Source: Chloracidobacterium sp. (GTDB lineage: Bacteria > Acidobacteriota > Blastocatellia > Pyrinomonadales > Pyrinomonadaceae). Taken from it: 64,000 bases of DNA. Location of the stretch: contig JADJWM010000018.1 of NCBI GenBank assembly GCA_016716365.1, forward strand, positions 434,001 to 498,000, read 5' to 3'. Positions 9,608-18,600 of this stretch are shown in pieces; within the stretch, counting starts at the first letter, position 1; every line of letters begins with the position of its first letter. Below the pieces are notes generated by a model. It was given only the letters and a program-made list of their open reading frames with translations. It did no database searches and was not told the origin of the DNA. Made by a program: the position numbers and the translations under genes.

Positions 9608-9953
9608 GACGAAACTTACCGCAAGACCGACGATGAATACGGCGAGGCCGACCGCGTCGTTTGGATGGTTTGCTAACATTGGGAACGCAAGGGAGGAAAT
9701 CGGGTCTGCTATGTCGGGCGGGAACGTTTCCGGTGTAATTCCGTTTCTTCCGAGTGGAGTGGGTGCTAGCAAGTCAATTCCAACAGGCGGTACGAACTTT
9801 TTCGCTACACCTACGTCGGTCGAGATTGGAACTCCGGGTGGCGGTGCCGGTGTTTCCGGCTCTCAGGAAATACCTTGCCAATTTTGCGCACAGATGAGGC
9901 AAAGTATGTTGGATTCTCGTATGAATCCGTATAATTTTAGAAGGAGTCAATGA
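9608..9953 (+). pseudogene. Probable truncated coding remnant upstream of lipoprotein 1 (possible RHS/toxin C-terminal piece)
   Basis: From about 9672 the plus strand holds an in-frame tail (ANIGNAREEIGSAM ... ending PYNFRRSQ) rich in Gly, Ser and Pro, with a CQFC motif near its end. Its TGA stop lies one base before the lipoprotein ATG at 9955, and the AAGGAG ribosome-binding site of that gene is inside it, so the two were probably co-translated. Just upstream in another frame is DETYRKTDDEYGEADR, faintly like an RHS repeat, then a stop. No intact start is visible because repeat DNA replaces the 5' part. Toxin identity is a guess from context. Confidence 0.35.
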
Positions 9954-9954
9954 G

Positions 9955-10416
9955 ATGTGTGAAGTTGTGAATCGGACCGCGATGGGACTTTTTGTCGTCC
10001 TAACATTCACAGCCGTTTTGTTTATCGGGTGCAGTCGCGTATTTGATAATAGTAGGACCGAACTGGCCGAAAGGGCTATTCGCGAGAATCCGGATTTGAA
10101 ACGAATCGACGATATCTGCCGGTCGATCCCTGTACCAGCCGGGTCGAAGTTTGTTGGGAAGGCATGGTTGCAGAACCTAGGGGGCCTTCTCTACAACTAC
10201 GCGTACGATCAGGAGTTGTCTGAAATACCGGAACATTTCGAAAGGTACTTCGCGAACAATGACTGGAAGAAAACCGATAATGATCCGACTCGCAGCTGGC
10301 TCAGGTACACAAAAGGCGATATAAAAAGCGAAGTGTACGTCGGCGCGATCGGAACTGGAATTAGCTTTTCCCTGTATTGTGGACCGATTTCCCAAGGGGA
10401 CGAATCGAAAAATTGA
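9955..10416 (+). CDS. Small lipoprotein, paralogue 1 (candidate immunity-like protein)
   Basis: 153 residues with a type II signal peptide: hydrophobic segment then LFIGC, the lipid-modified cysteine being C26. The mature part contains NPDLKRIDDICRSIPVPAG, which aligns with NPKLQ-like KDPKLQMVNEVCSAIPLPAD in the next gene, so the two are paralogues about 80 bases apart. AAGGAG lies 8 bases before the ATG. I recognise no family. Membrane-anchored, tandem, near RHS-like remnants, it fits an immunity protein of a polymorphic toxin, but that is inference only. Confidence 0.7.
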   Translation: MCEVVNRTAMGLFVVLTFTAVLFIGCSRVFDNSRTELAERAIRENPDLKRIDDICRSIPVPAGSKFVGKAWLQNLGGLLYNYAYDQELSEIPEHFERYFANNDWKKTDNDPTRSWLRYTKGDIKSEVYVGAIGTGISFSLYCGPISQGDESKN

Positions 10417-10496
10417 AAATGGGCGGGATAAAATTCACGGATTATTTGCTGGGCCGCAACCGTGAGCAGACACGGGGATCTCAATAGCTTGGTTTC

Positions 10497-11033
10497 ATGA
10501 AACTAGATAGATGGATGTTTATGCATTCTGATAACTTGTCCATTAGGCGAAACAGGCTTAAATCACATCGGATTCTCGCGATGCTTGCGATGTGTTTCCT
10601 TGTCTGCGCGGTCGGTTCGGGTTGCAACCCTCGCGAACTTCCAGTGTTCAAAAAGGTCGCTCAGGAAATCGACGAAGCGGGAACGAGGGCTGCTGAGGAA
10701 GCGATCAAAAAAGATCCCAAACTTCAGATGGTGAATGAGGTCTGCTCGGCGATTCCTTTGCCGGCCGACGCCAAGTTCATAAGGAAAGGTGATTTAGACG
10801 ATCAAAAGATCACCATTGGCGTGTACTACAGCAGCCGCACTCCCTACCAAGATCTGGCCTCAGCTTGGAACGAGTATTTCACGTCTGCGGGCTGGAGACT
10901 ATTGGGTCGGGATGAAAGCGAACGCCGAAAGATATTGGTTTACGAGAACGATGCATATGAGGTAAACATTCAGTATGGTGGGATGGGTGAACCGACCGTC
11001 TTCAGCTTTGGCTGTACGCTGAAGAAGCATTGA
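10497..11033 (+). CDS. Small lipoprotein, paralogue 2
   Basis: 178 residues from the first ATG; internal ATGs at codons 7, 9, 29 and 32 make the start uncertain. The lipobox is VGSGC, after a basic stretch and a hydrophobic segment. Its middle (EEAIKKDPKLQMVNEVC.AIPLP) and its later YYSS...YFTSAGWRLLGRDE region run parallel to the previous gene's YFANNDWKKTDND, supporting gene duplication with clear divergence. Function unknown. The surrounding island has RHS-like remnants on both sides. Confidence 0.72.
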   Translation: MKLDRWMFMHSDNLSIRRNRLKSHRILAMLAMCFLVCAVGSGCNPRELPVFKKVAQEIDEAGTRAAEEAIKKDPKLQMVNEVCSAIPLPADAKFIRKGDLDDQKITIGVYYSSRTPYQDLASAWNEYFTSAGWRLLGRDESERRKILVYENDAYEVNIQYGGMGEPTVFSFGCTLKKH

Positions 11034-11166
11034 CCGGCCAATTCGGTCGCGGCTCATAGAAGTGAAAGAGACCGTTAACGGTACGCAAACGTCGCGTGAG
11101 GTGTTCGGATACGACCGCTACGGCAACCGTACGGCCACGACAAGTTCATCGGCACAACCGAAGTAA
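11032..11166 (+). pseudogene. RHS-repeat protein remnant
   Basis: Reading from 11062, the frame gives EVKETVNGTQTSREV followed by FGYDRYGNRTATT, the YD-repeat signature (GYDxxGNRT) of RHS/YD proteins, then a stop at 11164. After a one-base shift the sequence continues as VTQTDETHPAIESGS to a second stop. There is no start codon or further repeat; the fragment is cut off by the repeat at 11212. It shows that an RHS-type gene once stood here or was captured with the lipoproteins. Confidence 0.6.
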
Positions 11167-11211
11167 CTCAGACCGACGAGACACATCCCGCGATCGAATC
11201 TGGCTCCGCCT

Positions 11212-11387
11212 AAATGCAGTGCGGTCGGGCTTGCCCGACCGAACGACGCCCACTAACCCGTTCTCCCTCGGAGGCTGAGCCTCCGAATTAGAGAAAAAGA
11301 AACAACACCCGACGGTCAGGCAAGCCTGACCGCACTGGATCGCGGCAAGCCGACGGCATCGAAAAAGCCCGTGCGTCAGCAAAGGCG
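11212..11387. repeat. 176-bp direct repeat, right copy
   Basis: Matches 9276-9451 along its full length by eye, including the 121-bp palindromic element at 11217-11337. The pair encloses about 1.76 kb. Confidence 0.85.
11217..11337. repeat. 121-bp palindromic element, copy 2
   Basis: Same CAGTGCGGTC / GACCGCACTG ends and internal hairpins as copy 1, apparently identical. Confidence 0.8.
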
Positions 11388-11388
11388 C

Positions 11389-11553
11389 AACATCCATACC
11401 GTCCCTGAAGGGGACGAAGAAAATAGCCCAGGGTAAGGCGGCAGGCCGCAACCCTGGGAACGCGCCCTCAACAAGCTTTCGACCCTGTAGGGGTCGAACA
11501 AACGACGGCTGATTTGGTTCCCCTTCAAGGAGTGATCGACCCGGGCTCCGCCC
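11389..11553. repeat. Hairpin-chain repeat, copy C
   Basis: Same palindrome order as copies A and B. Followed directly by the third 121-bp element, so the A + palindrome arrangement is itself repeated. Confidence 0.75.
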
Positions 11554-11558
11554 AAATG

Positions 11559-11679
11559 CAGTGCGGTCGGGCTTGCCCGACCGAACGACGCCCACTAACC
11601 CGTTCTCGCTCGGAGGCTGAGCCTCCGAGTAAGAAAAAAAAGAACAATACCCGACGGTCAGGCAAGCCTTACCGCACTG
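11559..11679. repeat. 121-bp palindromic element, copy 3 (slightly diverged)
   Basis: Same ends and length as copies 1 and 2 with scattered substitutions (GTTCTCGCTCGG in place of GTTCTCCCTCGG, and an A-rich AAGAAAAAAAAG loop). Its right side leads into the terminator of tRNA-Pro. Confidence 0.75.
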
Positions 11680-11702
11680 CACCGCGGCAAGCCGACGGCA
11701 TC

Positions 11703-11741
11703 GAAAAAGCCCGCGCGTAAGGCTTGCTTACACGCGGGCTT
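11703..11741 (-). terminator. Intrinsic terminator downstream of tRNA-Pro
   Basis: A long stem (AAGCCCGCG...GTAAG pairing with CTTAC...CGCGGGCTT) around GCTTG; on the minus strand it is followed by TTTTTC. It lies about 10 bases beyond the tRNA 3' end. Confidence 0.75.
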
Positions 11742-11750
11742 ATTAATTAA

Positions 11751-11827
<77 letters not shown>

Positions 11828-11897
11828 ATAAAATTCCGCGCACCTGGGCGCGAACAACAAGTCTAGATAACGCCGGCAGGCATGTCAATCTAATTAG

Positions 11898-12497
11898 TTA
11901 GAATGCGAACCTGATCACGACGAATCCGCCTACTAGAAGCACCAGGAACACGACCGTAAGTATCTCGAAATACTTGTCGATGAACTTCTTGATCGGTGCC
12001 CCAAAGAAATAAAACAAGGAGGCGACTATGAAGAATCGTCCGGCCCGGCCGAGCAACGACGCACCGACCAAAGTCGCCAACGATATCTCGAAGGTGCCCG
12101 CCGCGATGGTGAAGACCTTGTAGGGAATGGGCGTGAACGCCGCCGTGAAAATGGCCCAGAAAGCGTGTTCGCTGTAAAGCTGGCGGACCGTCTCGTAATG
12201 GCCCATCGCCCCGTAAAACTGGAGTATCGGCTGCCCGACCGTTTCAAAGAACGCCCACCCGATAAAATACCCGAATAAACCGCCCAGCACCGACCCGGCC
12301 GTGCATATCAACGCGTAACGAAACGCCTTCGTCGGCACGATCACCGCCATCGCGATCAGCAGAACGTCCGGCGGGATCGGGAAGAACGACGATTCCATAA
12401 AGGCGATGGCGAACAAAGCCCATTCCGCATGCGGCTTTTCCGCATAGCCCTCGACCCACGCTTTCAACCTGCGGAGGTAATCAAAGATCTTCTTCAA
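11898..12497 (-). CDS. yqaA: YqaA-family (VTT/DedA-like) inner-membrane protein
   Basis: 199 residues with several membrane segments. The family signatures are ESSFFPIPPDVLLIAMAV in the first re-entrant/membrane region, the glycine-rich GSVLGGLFGYFIGW, and FTPIPYKVFTIAAG in the second repeat. VTT-domain proteins are linked to lipid scrambling or flipping and membrane homeostasis; the role of the YqaA branch is not settled. It lies 39 bases after pcm and probably closes the surE-pcm operon. Confidence 0.85.
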   Translation of the reverse strand: MKKIFDYLRRLKAWVEGYAEKPHAEWALFAIAFMESSFFPIPPDVLLIAMAVIVPTKAFRYALICTAGSVLGGLFGYFIGWAFFETVGQPILQFYGAMGHYETVRQLYSEHAFWAIFTAAFTPIPYKVFTIAAGTFEISLATLVGASLLGRAGRFFIVASLFYFFGAPIKKFIDKYFEILTVVFLVLLVGGFVVIRFAF

Positions 12498-12536
12498 GAT
12501 TTTACCGCCTCCATGAACCTGTTTCTCGGCATCATC

Positions 12537-13229
12537 TTATGCATTTCCCGTAAATCCGGTCCCTTTCCATCCATGTTCACCGATAAGGGGCACGAACGCG
12601 CACGGGCCGCATTTCTCGTGCTCAAAACCCCGCTCCGTTCGCTTGACACGGATCAGCTCCTGGTTCTTCATCTCGGTGCCAACCGGGATGACCAGCCGGC
12701 CTCCCGGCTCCAACTGTTCAAGCAGCGGCTGAGGCACCTCGGGGCCGCCGGCCGCCACGAGGATAGCGTCAAACGGAGCATACACGGGCCACCCGGCGGT
12801 GCCGTCGGCCGATTTGAGCGATACGTTGCCGATGCCCAACGTACGGAGCTTCTCGATAGCGTTCCGGGCAAGCGGATCCAGCCGTTCGATCGCATAAACC
12901 TTTCCCACGAGCCCGGCAAGCACGGCCGTCTGATAGCCCGAACCGGCCCCTATCTCCAATACGCGTTCGCCGCCCTTTAGTTCAAGCAGCTCGGTCATCC
13001 TGGCGACGATGAACGGCTGCGAGACCGTCTGCCCGGCCGCGAGCGGCAGAGCGTTGTCCTTATATGCCTGTGCGCTGAGAGCTTCCGGGACAAAGAAATG
13101 GCGGGGCACGCTGTTCATCCGGGCGAGGACCCGTTCGTCCGCGATGTGATAATGATCGCGAAGCCGCTCGACCATTCGTAACCGCGGTATCGAAAATTCG
13201 TCCATCGGCATCCGCGTGTTCAATCCCAC
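12537..13229 (-). CDS. pcm: Protein-L-isoaspartate O-methyltransferase
   Basis: 230 residues from a GTG that overlaps the end of surE; ATGs at codons 7 and 9 are alternative starts. The SAM-binding motif VLEIGAGSGYQTAVLA, the substrate-loop region VPRHFFVPE and GQTVSQPFIVARM, and the post-motif GGRLVIPVG are all present. It methylates L-isoaspartyl residues in aged proteins as the first step of repair. Adjacency to surE is a classic stress/repair pairing seen in many bacteria. Confidence 0.93.
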   Translation of the reverse strand: MGLNTRMPMDEFSIPRLRMVERLRDHYHIADERVLARMNSVPRHFFVPEALSAQAYKDNALPLAAGQTVSQPFIVARMTELLELKGGERVLEIGAGSGYQTAVLAGLVGKVYAIERLDPLARNAIEKLRTLGIGNVSLKSADGTAGWPVYAPFDAILVAAGGPEVPQPLLEQLEPGGRLVIPVGTEMKNQELIRVKRTERGFEHEKCGPCAFVPLIGEHGWKGTGFTGNA

Positions 13230-13985
13230 GTGAAATCTTCCCAGCTTCTCATTCCTTCGAGAGCGAGGTGATTGGTCAGGTCGCTCCGCATCGGCGTGAC
13301 CGAAACGAAGCCTTCATCGATCGCCTCAAAATCCGTTCCGCCCTCCGCCCGGAAGCCGGACCGCTCCTCACCGATCCAATAATACAATTTGCCCCGCGGG
13401 TCGATGTGTTCCGATATCACCGGCCGCGCGCTCTTAAAGCCCTGTTTCGTGATCTTGATGCCGGTCGGGAGCCCCCTTCGGCACGTTCACGTTAAGGAGC
13501 GTCTGGTCCGGGATGCCGTTGTCGATGGCCTTCCGAGTCACCTCGCGGGCGACCTTCACCGCCTCGGTAAAATCGTGGCTGCGGGTAGCGACGAGGCTGA
13601 ACGCCAGGCCCGGCACGCCCAGGATCGTGGCCTCCATCGCCCCGGCAACCGTGCCCGAATAGGTCGCGTCGTCGCCCAGATTCGCTCCGTGGTTGATGCC
13701 CGAAACGCAGATATCGGGCCTCTCCGTCGGCAGCAGGATCTGGTTCAGGGCGAGCGTGACGCAATCCGTCGGCGTGCCGTCAACCGTCCAATGGCGTTCG
13801 TCGACCTGCCTGATCCGCAGCGGCCGGGCCAGCGTCAGGCTGTGCGAAGCCCCGCTCTGCTCCGATTCCGGCGCGACCACGTAGATGCTGCCCAGATCCG
13901 CCACCGCCGATTCAAGCGCGCGGATGCCCTCGGCGTGTATGCCGTCGTCGTTCGTTATCAGGATCCGCGGCCGCTTGTTCGCCAT
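13220..13985 (-). pseudogene. surE: surE 5'/3'-nucleotidase, split by a one-base frameshift
   Basis: The gene starts at ATG 13985 (MANKRPRILITNDDG, the metal-binding NDD motif) and reads through SGINHGANLG and YSGTVAGAMEAT, all typical of SurE. At a run of five C (13472-13476, G on the coding strand) the frame is lost and ends early. Removing one base restores NVNVPKGLPTGIKITKQG and joins the frame ending EDFTWD at 13220, giving a full-length protein. The enzyme dephosphorylates nucleoside monophosphates under stress. It could be a real pseudogene or a homopolymer miscall. pcm starts inside its 3' end. Confidence 0.88.
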
Positions 13986-14120
13986 CTTCACCAGAATTCG
14001 GGCCTCAAGTGCGTTCTCATCGCCCCTGCCCGCTCCATCAAACAAAAAAAGTGAAAAGGCAGGAACTCGCAAGCCGCGGATCTCTAAACCTTTTCACCTT
14101 CTAACTCTAAACTCGGTCAA

Positions 14121-14369
14121 TTAACGGCCGGCCGGTGCCGGGCCTGATCCCGGACGCTGCGGGCCGGTGCCCATCGGCCGCTGCGAGCGGAAACGCCTTC
14201 GGTTCCGTTTACGGGCGTTCTGCGATTTCAATTTCGCCTTCTGTCCCGGCGGGATGAAATGAGCGTGCTTCTTAAGGTCTTTGATGATCTCTTCGCTGAT
14301 CACCTTTCGCTTGAATCGCCGCAGCGCGCTCTCGATCGATTCGTTATTGTTAACTGTAATAAATGCCAT
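14121..14369 (-). CDS. rpsU: 30S ribosomal protein S21
   Basis: 82 residues. The conserved S21 core is present (NNNESIESALRRFKRKV followed by the basic helix QKAKLKSQNARKRNRRR). It has an extra Gly/Pro-rich tail (about 68-82) beyond the usual 58-70 residues. S21 sits on the platform of the small subunit and helps initiation. The gene stands upstream of surE on the same strand. Confidence 0.95.
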   Translation of the reverse strand: MAFITVNNNESIESALRRFKRKVISEEIIKDLKKHAHFIPPGQKAKLKSQNARKRNRRRFRSQRPMGTGPQRPGSGPAPAGR

Positions 14370-14454
14370 TTGCTCGTCTCACCCCCTTTCGGCCGAAATA
14401 TCCGGGCGGTTCACTCCCGCCCCTTGCCCCGAAAGGCAAACAATAATTAGACAC

Positions 14455-14907
14455 CTATCTCGGCCCAATTGCAAGCTGGCGGTCGGCTAAGCCCGGCGGC
14501 TGATGCGGACGCTTGTTTAGCCTTACTTGTCTCACGGTGGTCGTCTCGGTCAGATCGAGGAGGAGCCGCGGGCCGTCGCGAGTGATCTCGGGGTTGACGA
14601 AACGCTCGGTCGTTTCGATGCGAATGCCGTAGTGCTTACAGAGCGGGGCGGCCTGGATCCGCCAGCCGCTGGTCGTCGTCTTCACCGGGAACGCGGCCGG
14701 AGCGCTCGCCGAGTGGACGGGCTCTAGGGCGATGACGTTGTCTTCCTTACTGTAATAAAGATAAAAGGCCGGCGGCCTGCCCAGAAGGCGATAGCAATTG
14801 TCGTTCAGCCTGATCAGGCCCGCGCGATTGATCGTGACGTGCAGCCGGTCATACGTCGAAGGCGTCGGCCCGCCCATGAATTTTTCCAGCTTTCCGATGA
14901 TGATCAT
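14455..14907 (-). CDS. Hypothetical protein, no family recognised
   Basis: 150 residues with no signal peptide or membrane segment. It begins with short hydrophobic strands (VTINRAGLIRLN, PPAFYLYYSKEDNVIALEP) resembling a small beta-rich domain, then RIQAAPLCKHYGIRI and LLLDLTETTTV. The pattern of a strand-rich N half and a conserved CKHYGI motif looks like real protein, and the start follows a repeat-rich gap. No reaction or partner can be proposed. Confidence 0.65.
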   Translation of the reverse strand: MIIIGKLEKFMGGPTPSTYDRLHVTINRAGLIRLNDNCYRLLGRPPAFYLYYSKEDNVIALEPVHSASAPAAFPVKTTTSGWRIQAAPLCKHYGIRIETTERFVNPEITRDGPRLLLDLTETTTVRQVRLNKRPHQPPGLADRQLAIGPR

Positions 14908-15046
14908 AAGACGCGAACGTGCAACGCTGTATCATAGATAGCACATCCGTTCCCCGTCTGTCAACACTTATTTCATCCCGCATCTCCCGCCTCTTGTCTC
15001 TCGTCCCCCGTCTCTGGTCTCCCCTCTCCCCTCTCCCCCTCTCCCC

Positions 15047-15143
15047 TCATCCTTCATCCCTCATCCTTCATCCTTCATCCTTCATCCTTCACCCGTCTCC
15101 CTTTCTCTCCTTCATCCTTCATCCTTCATCCTTCATCCTTCAG
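15047..15143. repeat. Heptanucleotide microsatellite (CATCCTT)n, two blocks
   Basis: Period-7 reiteration of CATCCTT (GGATGAA on the other strand), interrupted by a CT-rich stretch. Related words occur at 15478, 20115, 21197, 38280, 40550 and 42957. It lies within a pyrimidine-rich intergenic tract from about 14980 to 15160. Confidence 0.85.
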
Positions 15144-15149
15144 ATGTCG

Positions 15150-15618
15150 TCCCTCGTCTCCCGTTCACTGTCACAATTATGCTCCCCCGATCTGCCCTTT
15201 TTCCCATTGTGCCGATTTTCAATTGCCCCGATCCCCAAAAACACCCGATCATTAGCACCAGACCCCGTTATTGTCCCCAAAACCGCAAAACCCGGCGCCA
15301 ATCCCCGCCCCCTCCCTATCTATCTCAAAAGAAAGGCCTTTCTGCCATTTCAGGAGTAAACGGCAACTCCGCCCCTTTTCCGGTTCGGTGCGAATGTGAT
15401 CGTGCGCCCCCCAGGCCGCCTCCGTCTCCGGTCTCCCGACTCCCCTTCTCCCGACTCCCCTTCTCCCTTTCACTCCCTCATCCTTCGGATATAGCCTCCG
15501 CGATCGGCTTCTGAAAGGCTGATGGGCGTTTCAACAATTAACTCGGTTCCTAGCCACACTTAGTAAAGGGTTCGTTGACCTAGACGTGATCAGTGATTCA
15601 ACCGAATACGTGCTATAA
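15150..15618. other. Gene-poor spacer upstream of the SIR2-like/STAND module
   Basis: Pyrimidine-rich, with open frames that have no family features. TTGACC at 15575-15580 could be a -35 element but no convincing -10 is at the right spacing. I see no RNA gene or attachment site. Confidence 0.4.
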
Positions 15619-18600
15619 ATGAGTATGTTTGACGCCTCATTTTTTTCGAAACTACAGACAAGACCGGCCGTGTTGTTCTTGGGTCAACACCATTTGAGCC
15701 TCGAACGTGGAAGCGATCCCCTACTAGAAGAAGTTCTTCGTAAATTCGGTCCATCAATGAACGGTCGGAAATCAGCATACGACGACCTGTTCCTTCTGGG
15801 GCAAGACTCAGGAGAGAATCACCTCGATTGGCTGAGAGAAAGATGTAGAAGGATGTTGCCATCGACATGGCTAGAGATAATAGGACGCTTTCCGTGGAGT
15901 AGTGTCGTAACATCGGCTGTAGACACGTTGGTTGATCGCGCTTTGGAAGTGGAATGGCGAGAAATTCACCCGATATTTGAGGATAAGATTAATCCGTTTG
16001 ATCCACGGAACCGTCGTCGCCTTCATTTAACACATCTTTTTGGAAGTTTAGGACGAATCGAACCTGCGGAACGACCGCCGTTAAGCAAGCTAGAACTCAT
16101 AAAGAAACGTCCAAACGCAATCTCCCTTCTAGGGCGATTGCCCGAGGTGGTGTCTCCCTTGGGAACACTCGTCGTCGAAGGGTACGAACCAAAAGGGGAT
16201 TGGCTTGGAATTGAGGATTTTTATGCAGTCTTAGATAACCTAGGCGATGGCCAAATTCATTTTTTTTTCAGCGGCGGGGACGATCTTCGTAGCGACGAAT
16301 TAGTGTCACTGTTAGTCGAAGGAAAGAAGGCGATCGTACATCCGGAATCATTGGCGTCCGTGTTGAATAAAGCGGAAGCCGAAGGGTTCATTGACAGTGG
16401 ACTTACCTCTATTGAAGCCGAAGCGCGAGATAGTTTAACGGTCGGCAACCGAGTCTCGTCTATACCGCTTCACCTTCGAACGCAGCTTGCAAGATCTGCC
16501 CTAATACTTGATGACGAGTTGCTCATCCCGCCACCAACCATCTCGAAAGATCGGCTTTACATCGAGTTCAGAGACTTTCTGGCAAACAGTAGTGGTCGTC
16601 CTGACTGGAAAGGTTTTGCTAGAGGTTTTGCGTTCAAGCGCGACTTCGAAACTGAACTGGAAGGGTCAATAACAAAAATGCTGAAGGGTGCCGGTAGTCT
16701 TCGAAGACCATTGATTCTTCATGGCAGAACGGCTACGGGTAAAACCGTAGCTTGTGGTTCGCTCGCGTACAAAACCAAGATAGAAGGTAAATTTCCCGTG
16801 CTCTTTATCGAGAGGAAAACGAATCGACCCAATTTCCACGACATTAGTAGCTTCTGCGAATGGGCCGAGAATGAAGGGTCGGCCGCCACGCTTGTTATCT
16901 GGGATGCGATGGCAGAAGTCTCCCAGTATGAAGAACTTGTCCGGTTCCTTCAAAGTCGAGGCAGAAAGGCCGTTATCATTGGTACGTCATACTTGATACC
17001 AGACCAAAAAATTTCGGCCGCATCACGGGAGTATTACGTTGAAGCAAAAGACAGGTTCGGCGAGCATGAACTTCCACGGCTAAGAAAATTCGTCGGAGGG
17101 CTCGACCCAAACCTTGAACAATATGTCGATCGATTCACGAAGAATGAATCAGTCACGTTTCTTGTCGCTTTATATCGTTTGTTGCCCTCGTCGCGACCCA
17201 AAGTCCAGTTGGGCGTCGTCGAGGAAGTTGGTTACGCCGAAGAACAGATTATCCGTAAGTCCAAGTCTCGCCCGGTACGAATCTTTCAGTCGTCAATGGG
17301 TACGGCGCTAATCAACGCGGGGGTTGCTACCGCGAGCGAGATCAACCTCGAGGAAGTAATTGAGGTGTCTGGTGATTTTACCACCCGGATTGAAGAGATT
17401 ATTGGGTTGATAATGGTTCCTGGCAGTTTTGGTCACGCAGTCCCGTTAGAGATTCTCATACGAGCATTTGACCGAGTCAGAATAGAGGAGTTAGTACCGA
17501 TTCTAAGGGATATCGACATCTTTACGTGGACCGAAGACGAGGTTGGGAATTTGTTCCTTGGACCAAGGCAGGCGCTTGAAGCTAGGATTCTCGTGAATCG
17601 ACGCCTCGGATCTGCTGAGGTGGAGATTGGTTATGCAACTAAGCTGTTGCTTGAGATCAAGGACGGAACAAACTCGGTCGAGAATACGGAACTGAATTTT
17701 GCCGTCGACCTTGTTCGAAGTCTGGGGCCAAACGGGGCAAACCCAGCTCGTTACAGCAGATACTGGCTGACATTATCTGACGTACTTCGCACCCTAAGAA
17801 CCGAGCGGGGTGTTCTGAACCCGCGATTGATGCTTCAAGAAGCTTTTCTCCGACGTGAGTACGTAATTGCCAATACGTTGCCGGTAACTGATTCAATCGG
17901 ACTTTTAGAGTCCGCAGTTGAAACCCTTGAGCATGCAATCGACGAGCTTCCAGACGACCGGCGTCAGAATAAGCTGCGCAGTATTATGCTGGTCGAACGT
18001 GCTGCCGTTCTTGGGGCGAAGCTACAACTTTTGAATGAACATAAGATCCTAAACTCGGACATAAGACGAATCTACGAAGGTATCCGCGCTTCAATTCTGG
18101 CTGCTCGGACTTTGGATCCGGATTCATTCCGACCTGTCGATGTGCTTGCTTGGACAAGTACCGCACTTCTAAAAGGAGAGTTGATTGATGAAAGTACGAG
18201 GCTCGAAATCACCGCTGACCTGCTTTACGCGTTTGACTCGATAAACGCGGATGAGTTGGGAGTAGAGAGAGAACAGTTCGAACGAAGACGAATGGAGATT
18301 GGTGATGTGCTCGATCTCCACGAAATGAGGGATGATGCATTCGACCATCTTGCATCAATCGGATCGACGGCAGGCCTCTACCTCAGAGCCCGGAATAAGC
18401 TAAAAGATGTAGATTTAACTGAACCCGTTGTTAGTGGTAAGGACTTAGCGGCCTGCTCTTCGGCGATGGAGTACTTGAATCAAAACGAAGATTTGATTGC
18501 TTCGGATGGACGTTGCTTGTACCTTCAGTTAAGACTTTGGTGGATTCTAAAAACCTCGGAACCCATATTCTTCGTCGAACGACAATCGGTCCCATTTGCC

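Noticed and set aside
11146..11682. 178-codon minus-strand frame spanning the repeats next to tRNA-Pro
   Set aside because: It is made wholly of dispersed palindromic repeats, with the same peptide recurring in a similar frame at 9090-9515.
15047..15143. Possible CRISPR array
   Set aside because: The unit is only 7 bp and repeats without unique spacers, so it is a microsatellite; no cas gene is in the window.
15575..15580. TTGACC as a promoter for the SIR2-like/STAND operon
   Set aside because: No -10-like hexamer is found 16-18 bases downstream; TATAAA lies too far away, at the start codon.
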